A DNA stretch of 64,000 nucleotides from positions 93,725 to 157,724 of the forward strand of contig CAKRNO010000001.1 in assembly GCA_934371135.1 (NCBI GenBank), in the 5' to 3' direction. Of the stretch, positions 8,408 through 15,568 are shown piece after piece (the stretch's first letter is position 1; each line of letters opens with the position of its first letter). A program made the position numbers and the translations under genes. The stretch is from an uncultured Eubacteriales bacterium (GTDB taxonomy: Bacteria; Bacillota; Clostridia; Oscillospirales; CAG-272). The notes beneath the pieces are model-generated. The model did no database searches. It saw only the letters and a program-made list of their open reading frames with translations, and had not been told where the DNA came from.

Positions 8408-9280
8408 ATGTGGATTTGTGAAAACTGGAAAGACTACGAGGTACTGGACACTTCTGCCGGAGAAAAACTGGAGCGATGGGGACAATATACCCTCATCCGT
8501 CCTGACCCGCAGGTGATCTGGAATTCGGAAAAGACGCATCCGATGTGGCGCACGGCAGACGCCGCCTATCACCGTTCCCGCGCCGGTGGAGGCGCATGGG
8601 GGGAGAACCATCTGCCGGAGAGCTGGGTCATCCGGTACGGCGATCTGCGCTTCCGCGTGCGCCCGATGGGGTTCAAGCATACCGGGCTGTTCCCGGAGCA
8701 GGCGGCGAACTGGGATTGGTTCTCTGACCTGATCCGCAAGGCAGGCAGACCGATCAAGGTGCTTAACCTTTTTGCGTACACCGGCGGAGCAACCGTCGCG
8801 GCGGCAAAGGCGGGGGCATCCGTTTGCCATGTGGATGCCGCCAAGGGGATGGTGGCAGCGGCAAAAGAAAATGCAGCCCTCTCCGGGCTTTCCGAGGCAC
8901 CGATCCGCTATATTGTGGATGACTGCCGCAAGTTTGTAGAACGCGAACTGCGCCGCGGCAACCGGTATGACGGGATCATCATGGATCCGCCGTCCTATGG
9001 GCGCGGTCCGACAGGGGAAGTCTGGAAGATCGAGGAGAACATCGATGCACTCGTCGATCTCGTCAGCGGCGTTTTCAGCGATCGTCCGTTATTTTTCCTG
9101 CTTAATTCCTACACGACAGGATTGAGCGCCTCTGCCATGAAATATATTACAAAATTGCGTATCGGGACACGCCTCGGCGGTGTGACTGAAGCGGATGAAC
9201 TCGGACTGCCCGTAGGGCACGACGGGTTCGCCCTGCCATGCGGCTCCAGCGTGCGCCATACGTTTGAAGGAACAGTATGA
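8408..9280 (+). CDS. RlmI/RlmK-like class I SAM-dependent methyltransferase
   Basis: A 290-residue putative methyltransferase that resembles the catalytic half of 23S rRNA m5C methyltransferases of the RlmI/RlmK type. The SAM-binding motif I is VLNLFAYTGGATVAAAKAG, with VDAAKGMVAAA after it, and motif IV is IIMDPPSYGRG. The N-terminal PUA domain of true RlmI is absent. The N-terminus instead carries the PMGFKHTGLFPEQAANWD segment seen in the shorter relatives. The substrate is inferred to be RNA but not proven. It starts 13 nt after ruvC and overlaps ecfA1 by 4 nt. Confidence 0.85.
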   Translation: MWICENWKDYEVLDTSAGEKLERWGQYTLIRPDPQVIWNSEKTHPMWRTADAAYHRSRAGGGAWGENHLPESWVIRYGDLRFRVRPMGFKHTGLFPEQAANWDWFSDLIRKAGRPIKVLNLFAYTGGATVAAAKAGASVCHVDAAKGMVAAAKENAALSGLSEAPIRYIVDDCRKFVERELRRGNRYDGIIMDPPSYGRGPTGEVWKIEENIDALVDLVSGVFSDRPLFFLLNSYTTGLSASAMKYITKLRIGTRLGGVTEADELGLPVGHDGFALPCGSSVRHTFEGTV

Positions 9281-10149
9281 CGGAAAAACTCATTGCGTGT
9301 GAGCACGTTTCGTTTGCTTACAACGCCGAGACGCCGAGTGACGCCATTCCTGCGGTCAAGGATGTTTCCTTTTCGCTCGGGCACGGCGAATATGTGGCGG
9401 TGCTCGGACATAACGGGTCAGGAAAGTCCACCCTCGCCAAACTTCTGAATATGATCCTGACGCCGGCGTCAGGCAGGCTCTTCATCAACGGTGTTGATAC
9501 GACGGCGGCAGATTTCTCCGAGGATGACCTTTTCGAGGTACGTCGCCGTATCGGTATGGTCTTTCAGAACCCGGACAACCAGCTGGTCGCGACCATTGTT
9601 GAGGAGGATGTTGCGTTCGGACCCGAGAACCTCGGGTTGCCTCGCGCGGAGATACGCCATCGGGTCGATGAGGCGCTCGCTGCCGTCGATATGACCGCAT
9701 ACGCCCACCACGCGACGCATAAGCTCTCCGGCGGGCAAAAGCAGCGTGTGGCGATCGCCGGTATGATTGCCATGAAGCCGGATTGTATCGTTTTTGATGA
9801 ATCGACAGCCATGCTGGATCCCCGCGGTCGTCGGGAAGTGCTCGACACGATGGAGCGCCTTCACCGTGAGGATGGCTTGACCGTTGTGCACATTACACAC
9901 TATATGGAGGAGGCGGCGCGTGCCGACCGCATCCTCGTCATGAATGACGGGGAACTGGTCATGGACGGGACCCCCCAGGAGATTTTTACGCAAGTGGAGC
10001 GGCTGCGCGGGCTCGGGCTCGAGGTGCCGCAGACGGTGGAGCTGCTGACGGACCTGCGGGCTGCCGGAATTGATGTGCCCACGGATGCTCTGACGGCGGA
10101 CGCCTGCGTTGAGGCGATTATGGCTCGCCTCGGGGAGGTGACACCATGA
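9277..10149 (+). CDS. ecfA1: ECF transporter ATPase subunit EcfA1
   Basis: One of two ATPases that energize energy-coupling-factor vitamin and cobalt/nickel uptake. The protein has 290 residues, Walker A GHNGSGKST at 44–52, signature LSGGQKQR near 151, Walker B with FDESTAMLD and an H-loop in VVHITHYM. The first gene of ecfA1-ecfA2-ecfT, joined by 4-nt ATGA overlaps that imply translational coupling and fixed stoichiometry. No substrate-specific S component is encoded nearby, so the module probably serves several S proteins encoded elsewhere (group II ECF). Confidence 0.96.
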   Translation: MTEKLIACEHVSFAYNAETPSDAIPAVKDVSFSLGHGEYVAVLGHNGSGKSTLAKLLNMILTPASGRLFINGVDTTAADFSEDDLFEVRRRIGMVFQNPDNQLVATIVEEDVAFGPENLGLPRAEIRHRVDEALAAVDMTAYAHHATHKLSGGQKQRVAIAGMIAMKPDCIVFDESTAMLDPRGRREVLDTMERLHREDGLTVVHITHYMEEAARADRILVMNDGELVMDGTPQEIFTQVERLRGLGLEVPQTVELLTDLRAAGIDVPTDALTADACVEAIMARLGEVTP

Positions 10150-11009
10150 CGATCCTGGAAGTATCTCATGTAACGCACACCTACGGAAGGGGAACCCCCT
10201 TTAAGACCGAGGCGCTGCATGACGTCAGCGTCAGCTTTGAACGCGGGCTCATCACGGGGCTCATCGGTCATACGGGCAGTGGTAAATCCACGCTCGTGCA
10301 AATGTTGAACGGCTTGATCAAGCCGGATGAGGGCGAGGTACGGCTGGACGGGGCAAACATCTGGGAGAAGCCGAAGGAAATCCGCTCGGTCCGCTTCCGC
10401 GTCGGGCTCGTCATGCAGTATCCGGAATACCAACTGTTTGATGAGACGGTGGAGCGGGACATCGGCTTTGCTCCACGCAATCAGGGGTTGGATGAAGCCG
10501 CTGTGCGCCAGCGCGTCGAAGAAGCGGCGGACTTCGTCGGACTCACCCGCGAAATGCTCGCAAAATCGCCGTTCGATCTCTCGGGCGGGCAGAAGCGCCG
10601 CGCCGCGATCGCCGGCATCCTCGCCATGCATCCGGATGTACTGGTGCTTGACGAACCTGCGGCAGGACTGGACCCCCGCGGCAGGCGTGAGATCCTCGGC
10701 GGTCTGACCCGTTTCCGCGATGAGACGGGCACGACGGTGATTCTCGTCTCGCACAGCATGGAGGATATGGCGACATACTGCGACCGCGTTGTAGTAATGA
10801 ACCGGGGGGAAGTGTTTGCCACGGGAACAACGGAGGAGGTATTTGCCCGCGCGGAGGAGCTCTCCGCTGTCGGCCTGGATATCCCGCAGATCTCTCACGT
10901 TGCACAGGGGCTCATCGCACGCGGTGTACCGCTGAAAGGGAAACTCTATACGGTTGCAGGAGTGCGGGATGCACTTCTGCCGCTGCTCGGCGGGGAGGTG
11001 AAGCCGTGA
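10146..11009 (+). CDS. ecfA2: ECF transporter ATPase subunit EcfA2
   Basis: The partner ATPase (287 residues) of EcfA1. Walker A is GHTGSGKST at 41–49, the signature is LSGGQKRRAAIAG, Walker B is LVLDEPAAGLD with the catalytic Glu, and the H-loop lies in VILVSHSMEDMA. The N-terminus (VTHTYGRGTPFKTEALHDVSV) has the insertion before Walker A typical of EcfA2. It overlaps its neighbours by 4 nt on both sides. In many Firmicutes the same ecfA1-A2-T-truA order sits after the ribosomal-protein operon; here it follows ruvC and a methyltransferase. Confidence 0.96.
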   Translation: MTILEVSHVTHTYGRGTPFKTEALHDVSVSFERGLITGLIGHTGSGKSTLVQMLNGLIKPDEGEVRLDGANIWEKPKEIRSVRFRVGLVMQYPEYQLFDETVERDIGFAPRNQGLDEAAVRQRVEEAADFVGLTREMLAKSPFDLSGGQKRRAAIAGILAMHPDVLVLDEPAAGLDPRGRREILGGLTRFRDETGTTVILVSHSMEDMATYCDRVVVMNRGEVFATGTTEEVFARAEELSAVGLDIPQISHVAQGLIARGVPLKGKLYTVAGVRDALLPLLGGEVKP

Positions 11010-11842
11010 AAACGGAAATGACTCTCGGTCAGTTTTTCCCCGGCCGTTCACTTCTGCATCGATTGGATCCGCGCATCAAAATTCTGCTCGCGATCGCGTA
11101 TATCGTTGCCATTTTCCTGTGTCGGTATGTGCTCACCTACGCGCTCATCCTGCTCTTTACCTGCTTTTTGATTGCAATCAGCGGGATACCGCTACGCACT
11201 GTGCTTCGCAGTTTGCGCCCAATCGTCATCATTCTGCTGATCACGTCGCTCATCAATATATTGATGACGGGCGGGGAACACATCGTGTTTGAGTGGAAGT
11301 TCATCCATATTTATCGGGAGGGACTGTGGCGTGCCCTTTTCATGGCGGTGCGTGTCATCCTGCTCGTGATTTCCGCGAGTCTGCTCCTGACCTATACTAC
11401 CTCTCCGATCGATCTGACGGACGCGATCGAGTCACTCCTGACACCGCTCAAATGGTTGCATATACCCGTACACGAATTTGCAATGATGATGTCCATTGCG
11501 TTGCGCTTCATACCAACGCTCATCGAGGAGACAGAGCGCATTATGAATGCCCAGAAGTCGCGCGGCTCCGACCTCTCGACTGGTGGGCTTGTTAAACGGG
11601 CACGCGCATTGATTCCTATTATTGTACCGCTCTTTATTTCTGCGTTCCAACGGGCGCTTGATCTTGCTACGGCGATGGAATGCCGTTGCTATCGCGGCGG
11701 CAAAGGGAGAACGCGCCTCAAGGCATATCATCTTCACGCCTGTGATTTCGTCATGCCGGTGCTGTTTGCTGTTTTGATCGTTGCTATCTGTCTTGGGAAC
11801 CGTTATCTGCCCGAACTCATCGGCTGGGGGTATGTTTCTTGA
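11006..11842 (+). CDS. ecfT: ECF transporter transmembrane subunit EcfT
   Basis: EcfT is the membrane scaffold that couples ATP hydrolysis by EcfA1/A2 to movement of an S component. The 278-residue protein has several hydrophobic segments (about 25–60, 70–90, 105–130 and 245–265). Its cytoplasmic coupling helices carry the two Arg-containing motifs, here NAQKSRGSDL and AMECRCYRGGKGRTRL. GTG is the start codon and overlaps the ecfA2 stop. The truA start overlaps its 3' end by 4 nt. Confidence 0.94.
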   Translation: MKTEMTLGQFFPGRSLLHRLDPRIKILLAIAYIVAIFLCRYVLTYALILLFTCFLIAISGIPLRTVLRSLRPIVIILLITSLINILMTGGEHIVFEWKFIHIYREGLWRALFMAVRVILLVISASLLLTYTTSPIDLTDAIESLLTPLKWLHIPVHEFAMMMSIALRFIPTLIEETERIMNAQKSRGSDLSTGGLVKRARALIPIIVPLFISAFQRALDLATAMECRCYRGGKGRTRLKAYHLHACDFVMPVLFAVLIVAICLGNRYLPELIGWGYVS

Positions 11843-12591
11843 AGTACTTTATGCATCTTGCGTATCTCGGCACCGATTTCTGCGGCTCGCAGATACAGCC
11901 GAATGTGCGGACGGTGCAGGGCGTCCTGAACGATGCTTTCACGGCATTATTTGGGGTGGCCTGCCGCGTCACGTCATGCTCCCGTACAGACAGCGGTGTG
12001 CACGCGGTTGCAGCCGCGTTGACTGTAGAACTGCCAGGAGGGGTCATTCCGATCCCGCCGGAAAAACTGGCGCTGGCTATGCAGAGCCACCTCCCGGCGG
12101 ATGTTTCGGTGTTTGATGTAGAGATACGACCGGACACATTTCATGTACGTCACGATGTGGTAGAAAAGGAATACCAGTATCGTATCTGTAACCGCGCGGT
12201 GCGCGATCCGTTTTCGGCGGGCAGGGCGTGGTTTTTCCCGCGCCATCTCGATAGCACCGCAATTGAACGTATGAATACTGCCGCCGGGCATCTCGTCGGG
12301 GAGCATGATTTCGCCGCTTTTCAGGCGCAGGGGTCACCGGTAGCGACGACGGTGCGGCGCATCACCTACTGCGAGGTACATCGGGACGGGGATGAGGTCC
12401 TGATCACTGTCCGCGCCGACGGCTTTTTATACAATATGGTGCGGATTATCGTCGGGACACTGGTCGATGTTGGCATCGGGCGCACCGAGCCCGGAGAGAT
12501 TCCCACCATCCTGCGATCCTGCGACAGGACGCGGGCGGGGATGACAGCGCCGCCGGAGGGGCTCTACCTTCATCGCGTTTTTTACAATTAA
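11839..12591 (+). CDS. truA: tRNA pseudouridine synthase A
   Basis: TruA converts uridines 38–40 of tRNA anticodon arms to pseudouridine. The protein has 250 residues with the catalytic Asp51 in SRTDSGVHA, plus LVGEHDFAAF and FLYNMVRIIVGTL near the C-terminus. The TTG start overlaps the ecfT stop (TTGA) and keeps the family N-terminus (KYFMHLAYLGTDFCG). It is the last gene of the ruvC–ecf–truA chain. A 118-nt gap with a promoter-like sequence and a terminator follows. Confidence 0.95.
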   Translation: MKYFMHLAYLGTDFCGSQIQPNVRTVQGVLNDAFTALFGVACRVTSCSRTDSGVHAVAAALTVELPGGVIPIPPEKLALAMQSHLPADVSVFDVEIRPDTFHVRHDVVEKEYQYRICNRAVRDPFSAGRAWFFPRHLDSTAIERMNTAAGHLVGEHDFAAFQAQGSPVATTVRRITYCEVHRDGDEVLITVRADGFLYNMVRIIVGTLVDVGIGRTEPGEIPTILRSCDRTRAGMTAPPEGLYLHRVFYN

Positions 12592-12628
12592 TCTGTATGT
12601 TTCACAGGAATTACCGAAAAACTCCCTA

Positions 12629-12657
12629 TTGAAAAATCCGTTTCCGTTCGATACTAA
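12629..12657 (+). promoter_or_regulatory. Possible promoter upstream of the class A PBP gene
   Basis: TTGAAA (12629–12634), 17 nt, TACTAA (12652–12657). The -10 overlaps a perfect inverted repeat ATACTA-ATGA-TAGTAT (12651–12666) that could be an operator. The -10 match is modest, so this is tentative. Confidence 0.45.
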
Positions 12658-12679
12658 TGATAGTATTAAGCGGAGGCAG

Positions 12680-12706
12680 AGAGCCGCTCACGCGGCTCTT
12701 TTTATT
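12680..12706 (+). terminator. Terminator or attenuator directly ahead of the PBP start codon
   Basis: AGAGCCGC, loop TCAC, GCGGCTCT, followed by TTTTATT. Only about 10 nt separate the stem from the ATG at 12710. It may end the truA transcript, attenuate the PBP transcript, or both. Confidence 0.75.
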
Positions 12707-12709
12707 AGG

Positions 12710-15019
12710 ATGAAACGAAAAAAAGATGCGGGGGAGCGGCACGCTAAAAAAATAGTTTTGCGGGTATTGCTTGTGGTCGCCATTCTCCTTCTGGCTGCGA
12801 TCCTGACGGGGGTCGGTGTCGTTGCCTATGTGGCGGTTACGCTGGATTCAGACGAGGATATGGCAGTGATGGAGGCAATGCGTGGTTCGCGCACGACGCG
12901 CATTTGGGCGCCGAAGCGGGGCGCTACCGGAGAGGAGATCGTCGCCGAGAATTATTCTCCGGTTGAGTACGATATTTTATACGGGGATGAGAATATGGTG
13001 TGGGCAGATACCAGCGAGATCCCCGATTTGCTCAAAAATGCTTTTGTAGCGATTGAGGATCAGCGCTTCTATCAGCATCGGGGCGTCGACTGGCGCCGGA
13101 CTGGAAAAGCGACACTTAATTATATCTTTCGTTTTGAGCCGCAGTTCGGTGGCTCCACCATTACCCAGCAGCTGATCAAAAACGTGCATGGAGAAAAGGA
13201 TGTCAGCGCTATGCGGAAGCTGAAGGAGATCATCCGTGCGCGTCGCCTCGAGAAGGCGTACAGCAAAGAGGAGATCCTGACGTATTACCTCAATATTGTA
13301 CCGCTCGGTCATCAATGCACCGGCGTGAAATCCGCGGCGCGGTATTACTTTGGAAAAACACCGGACGACCTGACGGCGGCAGAGTGTGCCGCTCTCGCCG
13401 CCATCACCAATGCGCCGGCTTACTATGAGCCGCAGGGACACCCTGACAATAATAAAAAGAGACGTGACCTGGTTTTGGATGCCATGCACCAAAACGGATA
13501 TCTGGACGAGGAAAGCTATCGGACAGCCAAGGACACAGATCTTGTGCTCGACGTGACAGACCCCGTCTATACCAAACGTTCCAGAGGGTGGTATACCGAG
13601 ACGGTGGCGGCAGATGTCATTGCCGATCTGCAAAAGGAACGGGGGCTCACGAAATCCGCAGCAACCGCTCTTGTGTATCGGGGAGGACTGGATATCTATG
13701 CTTTGGTGGATCCTACCGTGCAGTCGGTGATGGAAAAGTATTTCAGTGATGAGAGCAATTTCACAGTGGACGGGCACCGCATACAGGGAGGGATGGTCAT
13801 TTGCCACCCCGAGACCGGCGACATTCTCGGCATCATCGGCGGTGTCGGAGAGAAACGGGGATCCCTTTTGTTCAACCGCGCGACGGATGGCTACTACCAG
13901 CCCGGCTCCGCGCTGAAACCCGTCGCGCTGTATGGTCCTGCTCTGGAGCGGAACCTCATCACATACAGTACTGTTTTTGAGGATCTGCCGGGAGAAACCG
14001 AAAGCGGTGTGTGGCCGCACAACAGCCCGAGTGTTTACCAGGGGCGCATAACGGTGGCTGAAGCACTCGCAAAATCCAAGAACACGGTTGCTGTACAGCT
14101 CTACGGGCTCCTGGGGAAAACGGAGATATACCGATATCTGCGGGACACCGCCGGTTTTTCTGGGCTTGTACGGGGGGAGAACGGAAAAACAGATCTCGGC
14201 GCCGCACCGCTTGCTTTGGGGCAGCTGACAAAGGGTGTCACGGTACGGGAACTGACGGGCGCCTATACCGGTTTCGCCGCGGGAGGGGAGCAGGCAGAGA
14301 CCCGCTCTTATGTCGCCGTTTTTGACACGCGCGGAGAGCTCCTCCTGCGAAAGGATGTACAAAAAAAGCGAGTGATGAGCGAGGAGACCGCCTATATTCT
14401 CTCGGAAATGCTCTCCGGGGTGGTCGATCACGGGACGGCGCACCGTATTACGCTGGATGAGCTGGTTGCTACGGCGGGGAAGACGGGGACCTCCGGTATG
14501 GACAAGGACAAATGGTTTGTCGGCTATACGCCGTCCTATGTCGCAGGGATCCGCATCGGATATGATGACCCCGAGCCTTTGCCGGGCGGTACAAGCCTTC
14601 ATCTTGCCGCCTGGGATACGATCATGCATGAGCTGTACCGACGGGAGGATACTGCCGGAGAAGAGACTTCGTTCAAGATACCGGAGGGGGTGCGCCGCGT
14701 CGAATACTGCATGGACAGCGGACTTGTGCCGACGGATGCCTGCCGAAGTGAATTGCGTGGCAGTCGCGTCGGCGTGGGGGTATATAAAGCGGACTTTGTC
14801 CCGCTGGAGACGTGCGATGCGCACACCACCGCACATTACGATATCCTTACCGAAACGTACGGTCTTGGCGAGGGAGATCCGGAGACGTCCCTGAATTTCC
14901 ATGTGCTCTATTTACCGCGGCGCGCGGTCCCCTCGGGCATCACGCCTCAGGATGCGGAATATGAATTCGGACAGATTATAAAAGAGTACGACGAGGCGTC
15001 CTCAAAGGCACCCGAATAA
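12710..15019 (+). CDS. Class A penicillin-binding protein (PBP1A type)
   Basis: A bifunctional peptidoglycan synthase anchored in the membrane and acting outside the cell. The open frame begins at a TTG at 12629, but I choose ATG 12710 (MKRKKDAGERH) because the upstream part translates a terminator; the product is then 769 residues. Features in order are a basic cytoplasmic tail, one membrane helix (about 17–45), a GT51 glycosyltransferase domain with catalytic Glu116 in AIEDQRFYQH, and a transpeptidase domain with Ser400-x-x-Lys403 (PGSALKP), SKN (KSKNTVAVQ) and KTG at 591–593 (GKTGTSGMD). No good Shine-Dalgarno precedes the ATG; an 18-codon ORF ends across it. Confidence 0.93.
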   Translation: MKRKKDAGERHAKKIVLRVLLVVAILLLAAILTGVGVVAYVAVTLDSDEDMAVMEAMRGSRTTRIWAPKRGATGEEIVAENYSPVEYDILYGDENMVWADTSEIPDLLKNAFVAIEDQRFYQHRGVDWRRTGKATLNYIFRFEPQFGGSTITQQLIKNVHGEKDVSAMRKLKEIIRARRLEKAYSKEEILTYYLNIVPLGHQCTGVKSAARYYFGKTPDDLTAAECAALAAITNAPAYYEPQGHPDNNKKRRDLVLDAMHQNGYLDEESYRTAKDTDLVLDVTDPVYTKRSRGWYTETVAADVIADLQKERGLTKSAATALVYRGGLDIYALVDPTVQSVMEKYFSDESNFTVDGHRIQGGMVICHPETGDILGIIGGVGEKRGSLLFNRATDGYYQPGSALKPVALYGPALERNLITYSTVFEDLPGETESGVWPHNSPSVYQGRITVAEALAKSKNTVAVQLYGLLGKTEIYRYLRDTAGFSGLVRGENGKTDLGAAPLALGQLTKGVTVRELTGAYTGFAAGGEQAETRSYVAVFDTRGELLLRKDVQKKRVMSEETAYILSEMLSGVVDHGTAHRITLDELVATAGKTGTSGMDKDKWFVGYTPSYVAGIRIGYDDPEPLPGGTSLHLAAWDTIMHELYRREDTAGEETSFKIPEGVRRVEYCMDSGLVPTDACRSELRGSRVGVGVYKADFVPLETCDAHTTAHYDILTETYGLGEGDPETSLNFHVLYLPRRAVPSGITPQDAEYEFGQIIKEYDEASSKAPE

Positions 15020-15042
15020 TTGTAACTAAATCATGAAACTAA

Positions 15043-15070
15043 TGTCCCGCCTCTTGACAGAGGCGGGACA
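15043..15070. repeat. 11-bp perfect inverted repeat with TTGACA as its loop
   Basis: TGTCCCGCCTC (15043–15053) and GAGGCGGGACA (15060–15070) pair perfectly. The six loop bases are exactly the -35 box of the marR promoter. As RNA it is a strong hairpin after the PBP gene but lacks a T-run. Confidence 0.85.
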
Positions 15071-15082
15071 TTCCGATATAAT
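15054..15082 (+). promoter_or_regulatory. marR–ABC exporter promoter
   Basis: Perfect consensus: TTGACA (15054–15059), 17 nt, TATAAT (15077–15082). The likely start near 15089 lies inside the presumed MarR operator. Confidence 0.93.
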
Positions 15083-15083
15083 C

Positions 15084-15097
15084 GTTAGCGTGCTAAC
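15084..15097. promoter_or_regulatory. Presumed MarR operator
   Basis: The palindrome GTTAGC-GT-GCTAAC begins 2 nt after the -10 box and covers the expected transcription start. MarR-family repressors typically bind such sites in their own promoters, and half-sites of this GTTAGC type are familiar for the family. Confidence 0.75.
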
Positions 15098-15117
15098 TAA
15101 AAGGAGAAACGTATAGT

Positions 15118-15567
15118 ATGAAAGAACGGTATGACCGGTTGCGGGAAACCGTGGATCGGATGATAGAGACGGATCGTCTGCACCGCGCGGTCTGTGACAG
15201 GGAACTGTCGGAAATCGGGCTCCATCGCGCGCAGCACAGGATGCTGATGCACCTGTATTTTTGCGGCGACGTTGCTTCACAGCGGGAACTTGCCAGGGCG
15301 CTTGCCATCACACCTGCGGTGGTGACGGTGACGCTGCGGAAGCTGGAGACGGCGGGATACGTGCGCCGGTCGGCGGCGCCTGAGGATAATCGACAGCTCG
15401 GGGTTGAGCTGACCGATGCGGGGCGTTCGGTCGTGCAACGCACAAAGAGCATTCTGGATCGTGTGGACACGGTAATGTTTGAGAGCTTCTCGGAGGAGGA
15501 GCTGGACATCGCGCGCGCATTTTATGAGCGCATGAAAGACAATCTCGGAAAGATCGGGGGTAATTGA
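15118..15567 (+). CDS. MarR-family transcriptional regulator
   Basis: A 149-residue winged-helix repressor of the MarR family, which usually dimerises and releases DNA on binding small molecules. The recognition region is seen in QRELARALAITPAVVTVTLRKLETAGYV, and the wing in RRSAAPEDNRQLGVELTDAG. An AGGAGA site precedes the ATG. Only 1 nt separates its stop from the start of the first ABC exporter gene, so it very likely controls that pair. Autoregulation through the palindrome in its promoter is inferred. Confidence 0.93.
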   Translation: MKERYDRLRETVDRMIETDRLHRAVCDRELSEIGLHRAQHRMLMHLYFCGDVASQRELARALAITPAVVTVTLRKLETAGYVRRSAAPEDNRQLGVELTDAGRSVVQRTKSILDRVDTVMFESFSEEELDIARAFYERMKDNLGKIGGN

Positions 15568-15568
15568 C

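Noticed and set aside
12977..14902. 641-codon open frame on the minus strand opposite the PBP gene
   Set aside because: It mirrors a real gene, shows no recognisable domain and reflects GC-rich codon bias. The same holds for long antisense frames at 1319–2773, 3284–4708, 44475–46067, 50479–52020, 56818–58524 and the plus-strand frame 24827–26191 opposite gltX.
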